NCBI GenBank assembly: GCA_016719225.1
Contig: JADKAN010000002.1
Location: 682,001 to 746,000 of the forward strand
Length of the DNA: 64,000 bases
Origin: Flavobacteriales bacterium
Lineage (GTDB): Bacteria; Bacteroidota; Bacteroidia; Flavobacteriales_F; PHOS-HE28
Reading direction: 5' to 3'
The translations under genes and the position numbers were made by a program. The notes beneath the pieces were generated by a model. It had not been told where the DNA came from. It made no database searches and worked only from the letters and a program-made list of their open reading frames with translations. Below are positions 18,959-25,402 of the stretch, one piece after another. Within the stretch, counting starts at the first letter, position 1. Every line of letters begins with the position of its first letter.

Positions 18959-19020
18959 TTCTAGCCACTCTGGGACTGTGCGTTCAAGTTTATGGCTGGG
19001 TCACTTGTGAGGGCGCTGTG

Positions 19021-19407
19021 CTAGTTGCCCATCTGCATCCTCGTCGTGTGCTGCTGCCCATGATCCGGGCAATGGATGACATCCACCCCGAATGTCACCA
19101 CATCGCGAAACCATGTCCGGTTGTATTCAGTGGGAAACCGCACAGGGATGAGTTCCTTGCCGGGTCCGATCACATGATGAGCCAATGCGGTGCCGCAGTA
19201 GGTGGCTATAAGGAAGAGGCAAGTCTCATCGGCGAGGATGTCCGGTTTATTCGCGCCGAGCACCTCTACCGCGATGTCCCGCCATCGCCTTCCATGCGTT
19301 GGCCATAATTCCTTCGGGGGCCTCCAACGGCATAGGATGGTATAGTGATGCTCTTCCGGTATAGGAAAGCCGTACATTAAATAAGCAGCGTGTACGTGTT
19401 CCTTCAT
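19021..19407 (-). CDS. Unknown protein, second gene of an overlapping pair
   Basis: A 128-residue product. The start ATG at 19407 overlaps the stop of the upstream gene (ATGA type), so the two are translationally coupled, and this decides the start over a longer open frame. No signal peptide. His and Cys are frequent (HVHAAYL, EEHHYTILC, DVIHCPDHGQQHT), so metal binding is possible. I recognise no family. Confidence 0.5.
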   Translation of the reverse strand: MKEHVHAAYLMYGFPIPEEHHYTILCRWRPPKELWPTHGRRWRDIAVEVLGANKPDILADETCLFLIATYCGTALAHHVIGPGKELIPVRFPTEYNRTWFRDVVTFGVDVIHCPDHGQQHTTRMQMGN

Positions 19408-19652
19408 GGTCGGTCCTGTTGAGTTTGCTGTTCCAACACCAATGCAATGATCCACTCATAATGCTCGGCCAGCTTGTGGGCCTCGGCCGTATCGTTGCAT
19501 TCCTCGGCAACAAAGTCCGGGCTGGAAGCTTCACCGGTTTCGAGGTAGTTCGCGGTATCGCGCCAAGCACGGGCGCGCACTTCCAGCCCGTCCAGCAGCT
19601 GGCCGAGGTCGAAGGCGTTTAGGCGGATGATGTATTCTTTGTCGATCGGCAT
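19404..19652 (-). CDS. Small acidic helical protein, first gene of an overlapping pair
   Basis: An 82-residue product, rich in Glu/Ala/Leu and predicted helical (FDLGQLLDGLEVRARAWRDT, VAEECNDTAEAHKLAEHYEW). Composition and size recall small proteins carried by phages and plasmids, but I cannot name a family. It overlaps the next gene by four bases and is divergent from the HNH gene at 19708, with only ~55 bp between the two starts. Confidence 0.5.
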   Translation of the reverse strand: MPIDKEYIIRLNAFDLGQLLDGLEVRARAWRDTANYLETGEASSPDFVAEECNDTAEAHKLAEHYEWIIALVLEQQTQQDRP

Positions 19653-19707
19653 TCGGCCAGGTTAGCGATATTGTGGCGGAAAAGCCAGAACACCCAACAT
19701 TTACAAT

Positions 19708-20589
19708 ATGGCCAAGACCCCAAATGTCCCATGGACGCATGAGCACCTACTTATTGCGCTCAACTTATATGACAAGATCCCCTTCGGCAAGTTCGATCAG
19801 AGCAATCCGGTGCTTATCCAAGTAGCTGAAGCGATGGGGCGCACGCCGGGTAGCGTGGCCATGAAGTTGAGCAACCTGGCCTCCTTGGACGAGCGCTTAG
19901 CGGCACGCGGGATCAAGGGTCTAACAGGGGCGAGCGCCTTGGACCGTGAAGTATGGGCCGATTATCGGGAGCACTCGGATGCACGCGCGGTAGAGAGCGA
20001 AGGCCTGCTAAGTGAACTGCTTGACCCGCTTTCAGAGATGGACTGGGATGTTGATCCGGAGCAAGGCATGATCCGTGACGTGCCCCATGGACCTACTGAG
20101 CGGACCGCCAACGTGAAGGTGCGCCTTGGGCAGAGCTATTTCCGTTCCGTGGTACTGAATGCCTATGGCGGTCACTGTGCCCTCACCGGCCTTGGCGTGC
20201 GCAGTTTATTGGTCGCATCCCATATTGTTCCATGGGTGTTCCCGGATCTGAGCGTATCGAGATTTGAGGAGAGCCTGTCCTTGCTCACAGGGAAGTTGGG
20301 TACGGGGCATCGCTTGGACGTGCGCAATGGGATCGCCTTGAACGCCTTGCACGATCGCGCATTCGATCAAGGATACATCACCTTCGATACCGATCTCCGC
20401 ATGGTTTGCGGCAGGCATCTTCGGAAACGGTTCCGTGAAGAAGAGATCGCTCGGAATTTCAAAGCCTTTGAAGGCAAAGCCTTGCGGGTACCTGCGGAAT
20501 CGGACGGCCCGGGCGAAGCGTACTTGGCATGGCATCGTGTCAGGATCTTCGAGGAAGGTACACGGGGTGAGACGGGCACGTGCGATTGA
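19708..20589 (+). CDS. HNH endonuclease (HNH_2 type)
   Basis: A 293-residue soluble protein. Residues 1 to about 60 look like a SANT/Myb-like or specificity helix domain (WTHEHLLIALNLYDKIPFGK, MGRTPGSVAMKLSNLASLD), a pattern often attached to HNH_2 nucleases. The catalytic part begins at HCALTG (about 156), with ASHIVPW (His near 172) and NGIALNALHDRAFDQG (His near 215), a complete HNH/beta-beta-alpha-metal motif. The family cuts DNA and is often part of restriction or orphan nuclease loci. There is no methyltransferase gene nearby. It is convergent with a second HNH gene, 8 bp apart. Confidence 0.8.
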   Translation: MAKTPNVPWTHEHLLIALNLYDKIPFGKFDQSNPVLIQVAEAMGRTPGSVAMKLSNLASLDERLAARGIKGLTGASALDREVWADYREHSDARAVESEGLLSELLDPLSEMDWDVDPEQGMIRDVPHGPTERTANVKVRLGQSYFRSVVLNAYGGHCALTGLGVRSLLVASHIVPWVFPDLSVSRFEESLSLLTGKLGTGHRLDVRNGIALNALHDRAFDQGYITFDTDLRMVCGRHLRKRFREEEIARNFKAFEGKALRVPAESDGPGEAYLAWHRVRIFEEGTRGETGTCD

Positions 20590-20597
20590 CCGCTACA

Positions 20598-21542
20598 TCA
20601 ATTGAACCCGAACCGTTCCCGATGCATCACCAAGTTCTTCAGGGCGGGATGGTATAGTGTGTGATCCGGCAGGGTCAAACGCTTCCCGGCAAAGGGCCGG
20701 ATGGCATAAGCCGTATCAGCTTCCCGAAGTTCGTTGGCCACGATCACGGTATAGTCCGCTGCGATGCTGATGAGGCCTCGATCGAATGCGCGGTGCATAT
20801 TGGGGCAAAGTGCTATTCCATTGGTGATGGTATCGTCATAGGAATCGGCCCAGGGTACGATGTGGCAAGCATCGATCAGGCTTGCCCGTTTGTTGTGCTG
20901 GATATGCAGGCCCGTGATGGCGCAGCGGTAGCCGTATAGTTCAGGGATCTTGCGCTTGAAGGCGGCACCGCGCAGCACTTGTTCTTCCTCCTCCTCTTCC
21001 TGCAGGTGTTGGAGTTGGCGTGCCACATAGGCTTCCGGTGTATCGTGCTCGATCTGGCGTTCGATCTCGCGGAGGTGGCCCGGCAACTCGTTGGGAACGG
21101 CTTGGCCGGTGAAGTATTTCGCTACAAGAATGAGCTGATCGGCAGCGCGATGCGCCCGATCTTGCCAGCGGTCGAAAACATCCGCGCGCAATTCCGCATA
21201 GGCATCGAAGGCGATGAGCGCGCTGAGGCTCTTGATGGAATTGGAGCGGGTAAGTCCGTGCTCGAAGCCCGGCAACGTATGCAGCTTCCACAGGCCCGAG
21301 GGTTCGTTCTTCAAGTGGTAGAAGGGAAGGAAGAACCGGCGATTATAATTGCTGTCCTTCACCAAGGCCTCCCAGTAGCCATTGAATAGGTTGATCAGTT
21401 CGGCGCAAGGGGTGATCCGGTTTTCGGTGATCACTCCTTCATCCATGGCCTTGAGCACGGCCAGCAAGAGCACAGGCTTATGGGGCGCACGACCATTGGC
21501 CCGGTTCAATCGCAGGTAGTCGGGCAATAGTGGACCTGGCAT
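20598..21542 (-). CDS. HNH endonuclease with ScoMcrA-like N-terminal domain
   Basis: A 314-residue protein from the ATG at 21542. The N-terminus contains RAPHKPVLLLAVLKAM, the signature of the head/DNA-binding domain seen in McrA-type nucleases that recognise modified (phosphorothioated or methylated) DNA. A helical linker with a six-Glu run (LQEEEEEEQVLRG) leads to the HNH_2 domain: YRCAITG, DACHIVPW, NGIALCPNMHRAFDRG. Assigning phosphorothioate specificity would be inference. A GTG eight codons upstream is possible, but TACCTTGC lies 5 bp before this ATG. Convergent with the other HNH gene. Confidence 0.78.
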   Translation of the reverse strand: MPGPLLPDYLRLNRANGRAPHKPVLLLAVLKAMDEGVITENRITPCAELINLFNGYWEALVKDSNYNRRFFLPFYHLKNEPSGLWKLHTLPGFEHGLTRSNSIKSLSALIAFDAYAELRADVFDRWQDRAHRAADQLILVAKYFTGQAVPNELPGHLREIERQIEHDTPEAYVARQLQHLQEEEEEEQVLRGAAFKRKIPELYGYRCAITGLHIQHNKRASLIDACHIVPWADSYDDTITNGIALCPNMHRAFDRGLISIAADYTVIVANELREADTAYAIRPFAGKRLTLPDHTLYHPALKNLVMHRERFGFN

Positions 21543-21547
21543 GTGGA

Positions 21548-21555
21548 GCAAGGTA
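21548..21555 (-). promoter_or_regulatory. Putative -7 box (TACCTTGC) of the HNH gene
   Basis: TACCTTGC on the minus strand lies 5 bp upstream of the ATG at 21542, the same arrangement as before the AI-2E-type and glycosyltransferase genes. Confidence 0.35.
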
Positions 21556-21566
21556 GGGGAGCGCAC

Positions 21567-21981
21567 GGATCAGGAAATTGCCGAAGCCTTTAAAGCCTTT
21601 CCCGCCGACCTAGGCTCAGGGACCGGTTCAGGACCCACGGACCCCAAGCCGGAACGCCTGTACACCTAACAGAACTACCCCAGAGCCGAAATGCCTGAAT
21701 CCGCCGGATACCAGGGGCCAAGAACCGCCAAGCGCCGGAACCGCCTGAAGCCTCCTGAAAGTCGGACCGCTTGCCCGAGGAATGAATCCTGGATCAAAAG
21801 CCGAAGAGCCTCCCTCAGCAGGCAGCTCTCTATATATAAGGTATAGGCCCACGGCCTGAACGCGCCCCTTCCGCTTCGTGGCGTGAGCAACGCGCCCCCC
21901 AAAATCCCCATTTCCGGGTATTGTAGGAACGGAACATGGCGGGCAATTTCGCTTGCCTGTTCCACCAACCCCTACCCCGGA
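21567..21981. other. Non-coding stretch with degenerate short repeats
   Basis: About 415 bp. Minus-strand words of the type TTCAGGC, TTCCGGC and GGCGG recur from 21600 to 21780. Frames across it are Gly/Arg-rich and not protein-like. Similar words occur at 4.8 and 17.7 kb. TATATATAAGG near 21830 is the only AT-rich spot and might be a promoter for the HTH gene. Confidence 0.35.
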
Positions 21982-22245
21982 ATGACCGCCCCCCATTTAA
22001 CCCTCCGCGAACTGGAAGTGCTGGTATTGATGTGCCACCCCAAGTGTTGGGTGGAAAAGGAGATGCCGGACCTGCTGAAGATGTCGTTGAGCAGCTTTAA
22101 GACGCACAAGGAGAGTTTGTTCTTCAAATTCAAGTTGAACAGGCGTATGGAGTTGCAGTTCGAGGCCGTTCGCTGCGGACTGGTGCCTTGCCAGTGCCGT
22201 GGCATGGCGGGCGAAGCACCCGAAGGGTCCGCACCTACTGCTTGA
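21982..22245 (+). CDS. Stand-alone LuxR-type helix-turn-helix protein
   Basis: An 87-residue product. LTLRELEVLVLMCHPKCW begins a GerE/LuxR-type HTH; EMPDLLKMSLSSFKTHKESL is the recognition-helix region and FFKFKLNRRMELQFEAV the last helix. No receiver or sensor domain is attached, so it would be a DNA-binding protein whose dimerisation or control is unclear. The ATG at 21982 is chosen because the frame upstream is not protein-like and most LuxR HTH domains begin a few residues before LT-RE-EVL. The end (CRGMAGEAPEGSAPTA) is untypical. The tandem-repeat array begins 75 bp downstream. Confidence 0.6.
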   Translation: MTAPHLTLRELEVLVLMCHPKCWVEKEMPDLLKMSLSSFKTHKESLFFKFKLNRRMELQFEAVRCGLVPCQCRGMAGEAPEGSAPTA

Positions 22246-22319
22246 GGCAGGCCTGTTACCGAAGCGACGCACCGAAAGGACCGGTCCAGCGCTGCTGGTC
22301 CGGTCCCCAAAGGGGCGGC

Positions 22320-22613
22320 ATCTTGTTCGAGATTCCCCAAATGTCGATCGAGGATCCTGCAATCTTGTTCGAGATTCCCGAGATGTCGATCGAGGATCTT
22401 GCAATGTTGTTCGAGATTCTCGGCAAGTTGATCGAGGATCTCGCAATGTCGATCGAGTATTTCGCAATGTCGATCGAGGATCTTGCAATGTCGATCGAGA
22501 TTCCTGCAATGTCGATCGAGATTCTCGCAATGTCGATCGAGATTTCCGCAGTGTTGATCGAGATTCCCGAAATGTCGATCGGGGATCTTGCAATATCGAT
22601 CGAGATTTTAGGA
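22320..22613. repeat. Fourteen tandem copies of an imperfect 21-bp unit
   Basis: Units of exactly 21 bp, the most common starting ATGTCGATCGAGGATCTTGC. Every unit keeps a core of TCGA, usually as the palindrome TCGATCGA, and most end in GCA. Two variants differ by GATCTT or ATTCC in the second half. Because 21 is a multiple of three, several frames on both strands stay open and give heptapeptide repeats such as MSIEDLA. Changes fall on all codon positions, so I do not think it is a protein-coding array. There are no spacers, so it is not CRISPR. Confidence 0.9.
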
Positions 22614-22819
22614 AACCTGAGCACGACGAGCTGCGTTGCATCCACATCCCCAGCGGATGCAGCCTTTGTTTCGCGATTACTTGGATCTTTATTCCTGTTA
22701 AGTCCTTGGTTTTCCGTAAGATAGGAGCAATGTCGGCTAAATAGCCGATATCCTCTGCCGAAAAAGGGTCGTTTCAATGGACCTAACCAGGCGGGCCACC
22801 GCCACAAACTACAGAAAAG

Positions 22820-23434
22820 ATGGCAACAGGAAAAATGGGTCTTCTCGGCCTCGCCGCCACGGCGATCGTGGCAAAAGCACAAGGTATCTATGACAAGCTC
22901 AAGATCAGTGTGCTCTATACGGATCCAGTGCCCCCGCTGGTTACCTTTAAAGCGAACATCGATACGTTGGCGGCGGCCAATGCAGCGGCGGACGTAAATG
23001 GGGGCAAGGCTGATTACCAGGCCAAGCGCGAGGCGCTGAAAGTGGTGAAGGCGGACCTCAAGACCTTGCTGGCCTATGTACAGGCCATCTCCGGAAGCGA
23101 TCCTGACAAGATCCTCAGCAGCGGTTTTGAACTAGTGAAACGGGCAAGTCCCTACGGCGAATTGAACCCGCCGCAGAAGCTCAGCTCCCGTTTCTCCACC
23201 ATGGCAGGTCGCGCCAGTATTTTCTGGGAGGGTGCGCATGGTGCGGATACCTACCTCGTGTACAAAAGCTCCTCCAACGACCCCTTCAAATGGGAGCCGA
23301 TCGGAGCCACCACGAAGCGCAGCTTCCACGCCGATAGGTTGGAGTCCGGTGTGAACTACTGGTTTGCCGTGAGCGCCGTGGGTGCCGCGGGCGAGACCAG
23401 CAAGAGCGAGCCGCTGTTGGCCCGTGCAGCGTAA
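22820..23434 (+). CDS. Fibronectin type III domain protein
   Basis: A 204-residue protein. Residues 1 to about 115 form a helical region (VTFKANIDTLAAANAAADVN; AKREALKVVKADLKTLLAYV) of a kind known in Bacteroidota proteins of unknown role. Residues 120-200 fit one fibronectin III domain (GRASIFWEGAHGADTYLVYK; VNYWFAVSAVGAAGETSKSE). No signal peptide is obvious, although GLLGLAATAIVAKA near the start is weakly hydrophobic. The product is probably structural or binding. A strong hairpin follows the stop. Confidence 0.6.
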   Translation: MATGKMGLLGLAATAIVAKAQGIYDKLKISVLYTDPVPPLVTFKANIDTLAAANAAADVNGGKADYQAKREALKVVKADLKTLLAYVQAISGSDPDKILSSGFELVKRASPYGELNPPQKLSSRFSTMAGRASIFWEGAHGADTYLVYKSSSNDPFKWEPIGATTKRSFHADRLESGVNYWFAVSAVGAAGETSKSEPLLARAA

Positions 23435-23461
23435 GGCTGCGAAGCACCCCTGATGTGAACA

Positions 23462-23485
23462 GCCCCCGTGCCGCCGCACGGGGGC
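23462..23485 (+). terminator. Hairpin after the FnIII gene
   Basis: GCCCCCGTGC pairs perfectly with GCACGGGGGC around CGCC, 28 bp after the stop. The tail (GTTCGCGTTC) is only moderately T-rich. Confidence 0.55.
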
Positions 23486-23685
23486 GTTCGCGTTCTTGGA
23501 GGTGGCACCCGCGGGGTCCCTGTCCGCATCCCACATCAAAACCCCACTTGTTTTGGGGCGGGTGTTCCTCAAGACGGTTCCGCTACGAGGGCAGCGACCG
23601 CAGGAAAGGCCGCGCTGCCGCAGCTTTACGGGTCATCCGGTCTTTCGGCCCTTGGTTGGCAGTACCAAGGTCAAAACCTGATCCC

Positions 23686-24279
23686 ATGAACACGAACACC
23701 AAGGACCCGGGCACGCCCGACACGGATACACAGACGGAAAAGGAAGCAACCCCGCGCATGCCGGAACGTCCGCACAAACATGAAGTGGAAGCGGTCCGCA
23801 GTGGCTTCTTGGTAACGGCGCTGTTGGCCGGCACGATGATGTTCGCACAGACCACGCCGCCGCCGCCGCCACCTTCCATGCCACAGCAGCCGACCACGAA
23901 ACCGGCAACGCCGCAGAAGCCGGAGATGGCCCCGGCCACCGGGAAACCGATGCCCGGCCAAGCGCCAGCGACGGCGCGCCCCATGCAACAGCCTGTTCCC
24001 GCTAAGGGTTGGATGATGTTCGACGACAAGAGCAGTTCGGACCTGAAGCTGCAAGGCGACCAGTTCCAGCGTTTGCAGGATGTGGACAACCGGTACAAGG
24101 AGCGGTACACGGGCATGGGCACCACGCCATGGACCAACCCGGAGTACAAGATGCTCACGGAGCAGCGTAACAACGACGTGAAAGGTATCTTGACCCCGGA
24201 GCAATACAAGCAGTGGAGCAGCACCCACGGTGTTGCCGCGCCGGGTACCAGGACGACGTTACCGATGGAAAGTCGCTGA
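23686..24279 (+). CDS. Pro-rich membrane-anchored or secreted protein with LTPEQ-like end
   Basis: A 197-residue product from the ATG at 23686. A polar N-terminus (about 45 residues) precedes a single hydrophobic segment, SGFLVTALLAGTMMFAQ. A Pro-rich linker follows (six Pro in a row, then many Pro/Ala/Thr/Gln), and a C-terminal helical domain of ~75 residues has LKLQGDQFQRLQDVDNRYK and ILTPEQYKQW. The last resembles the LTxxQ motif of Spy/CpxP-type periplasmic chaperones, but only loosely. The start could also be the Met nearer the TM. A terminator follows. Confidence 0.55.
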   Translation: MNTNTKDPGTPDTDTQTEKEATPRMPERPHKHEVEAVRSGFLVTALLAGTMMFAQTTPPPPPPSMPQQPTTKPATPQKPEMAPATGKPMPGQAPATARPMQQPVPAKGWMMFDDKSSSDLKLQGDQFQRLQDVDNRYKERYTGMGTTPWTNPEYKMLTEQRNNDVKGILTPEQYKQWSSTHGVAAPGTRTTLPMESR

Positions 24280-24308
24280 TCCAGGCCGTTGCCTGCTCAG
24301 TTAAAGCG

Positions 24309-24345
24309 AAGCCCCTTGCCGCTCCTGGCAGGGGGTTTTCGTTTT
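24309..24345 (+). terminator. Terminator after the Pro-rich protein gene
   Basis: AAGCCCCTTGCC and GGCAGGGGGTTTT arms around GCTCCT, followed by TTTTCGTTTT. Confidence 0.75.
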
Positions 24346-24360
24346 GCGGTAAACCTGAAC

Positions 24361-24496
24361 GTCATCGCGAGCCCGGTTTGGGCCGAAGTGATCTCGTGCT
24401 GGTGCGCATGTTCGAAAGCTTGATCAATGAGTAAGGTCGCGGACGCCGAGATGACCCCGATACGTATCGGGGCGCTTCGCAGGGCCTCGCGATGAC
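24361..24496. repeat. 136-bp inverted-repeat element, copy 1
   Basis: Starts GTCATCGCGAGCCC and ends GGGCCTCGCGATGAC, an almost perfect 15-bp terminal inverted repeat. Inside lies the perfect 18-bp palindrome CCCCGATACGTATCGGGG at about 24455-24472. No coding capacity. It looks like a small non-autonomous (MITE-like) or REP-type intergenic element. Confidence 0.75.
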
Positions 24497-24545
24497 GGGA
24501 GATTTAGTTTGCGATTACGTGGGGGTGCTCGCTAAAACCCGGACC

Positions 24546-24681
24546 GTCATCGCGAGCCCGCTTTGGGGCGAAGCGATCTCGTGTTAGTGCGCATGATCGA
24601 AAGCTTGATCAAGGATCAAGGTCGCGGACGCCGAGATGACCCCGATACGTATCGGGGCGCTTCGCAGGGCCTCGCGATGAC
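24546..24681. repeat. 136-bp inverted-repeat element, copy 2
   Basis: Same length, ends and inner palindrome (about 24640-24657) as copy 1, 49 bp further on. The right half is almost unchanged, while the left half differs at several bases. Two shorter fragments of the right end (GAGCTCGCGATG...) follow at 24689-24741 and 24773-24787. Confidence 0.75.
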
Positions 24682-24791
24682 GACAGGAGAGCTCGCGATG
24701 CCGGTTCACAACGGGATAGCTTCGCAGAGCCTCGCGATTACGGTGAGGATATAGTTTGCTATAACGACAGGAGAGCTCGCGATGACGAAAC

Positions 24792-24821
24792 AAAAAGGCC
24801 CCGGAAACTCCGGGGCCTTTT
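24792..24821. terminator. Bidirectional terminator before osmC
   Basis: AAAAAGGCCCCGG and CCGGGGCCTTTT form a symmetrical hairpin with A- and T-tracts on both sides, 20 bp from the osmC stop. Confidence 0.85.
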
Positions 24822-24840
24822 GCATTGCTTGAAATACAGC

Positions 24841-25278
24841 TCACCTCACCAGCGTGGCGCTGAGGGTGATGGGCACCGCGCTCAGCAACTGGCTGATGGG
24901 GCAGTTCACTTTCGCGTCCTCTGCGCACGCATCGAGATCCGCTTGGGAGATGTTGGGCACTTTGGCCTTCAGCACCAGGTGGATGCCCACCACGCCTTTG
25001 CCGCCGGGCACATCCCCGATCTTCACTTCGCTGGTGGAATCCAGTTCGTCGGGCGTGTAGCCTTTGTTGCCCAGCAGGAAGCTGAGCTTCATGTTGAAGC
25101 AGCCGGCGTGCGCCGCGGCGATCAGCTCTTCGGGGTTGGTGCCGGCCTTGCCGTCCTCGCTCTCGAAGCGGGAGTGGAACGAATAGGGGGTGGCCTTCAA
25201 CACGCCGCTGGTGCTGGTGAGTTCACCTTTGCCTTCTTTACCGCTGCCTTTCCATACGGCTTTGCTCGATCGGATCAT
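24841..25278 (-). CDS. osmC: OsmC/Ohr family peroxiredoxin
   Basis: A 145-residue product starting MIRSSKAVWKGSGKEGKG. The two redox cysteines are present in their usual contexts: AAAHAGCFNMKLSF and KVNCPISQLLS, with the partner Arg in FHSRFE. The enzyme reduces organic or inorganic peroxides in the cytoplasm. The order of motifs and the length are those of the OsmC subgroup rather than OhrA. The ATG at 25278 is preferred over one 23 codons upstream because the family starts close to this point and a perfect -7 box lies 32 bp upstream. Confidence 0.88.
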   Translation of the reverse strand: MIRSSKAVWKGSGKEGKGELTSTSGVLKATPYSFHSRFESEDGKAGTNPEELIAAAHAGCFNMKLSFLLGNKGYTPDELDSTSEVKIGDVPGGKGVVGIHLVLKAKVPNISQADLDACAEDAKVNCPISQLLSAVPITLSATLVR

Positions 25279-25310
25279 GGGTTGTTGTTGCGTTGTGCGT
25301 TCGTAGGGTC

Positions 25311-25318
25311 CAAAGGTA
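25311..25318 (-). promoter_or_regulatory. Putative -7 box (TACCTTTG) of osmC
   Basis: TACCTTTG on the minus strand is a perfect match to TAnnTTTG, 32 bp upstream of the start. Confidence 0.5.
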
Positions 25319-25402
25319 GAACAGGGCAAAGGGCCGGTTGTTCGCACACGCGGCCGGACCGATGCGCAGCCGGTACGATCGGAAGGCGTTGCGCATCACC
25401 GA

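Noticed and set aside
22320..22613. Possible CRISPR array
   Set aside because: The units are directly adjacent with no unique spacers, and no cas gene is near.
22188..22724. Open frames of 178-216 residues on both strands across the 21-bp repeats, with heptapeptide repeats
   Set aside because: The openness follows from a repeat length divisible by three; changes hit all codon positions and the flanking parts are not protein-like.
24361..24496. A tRNA or structured RNA in the 24.4-kb element
   Set aside because: The ends pair only as a simple inverted repeat; no cloverleaf, anticodon arm or CCA-type end can be drawn.
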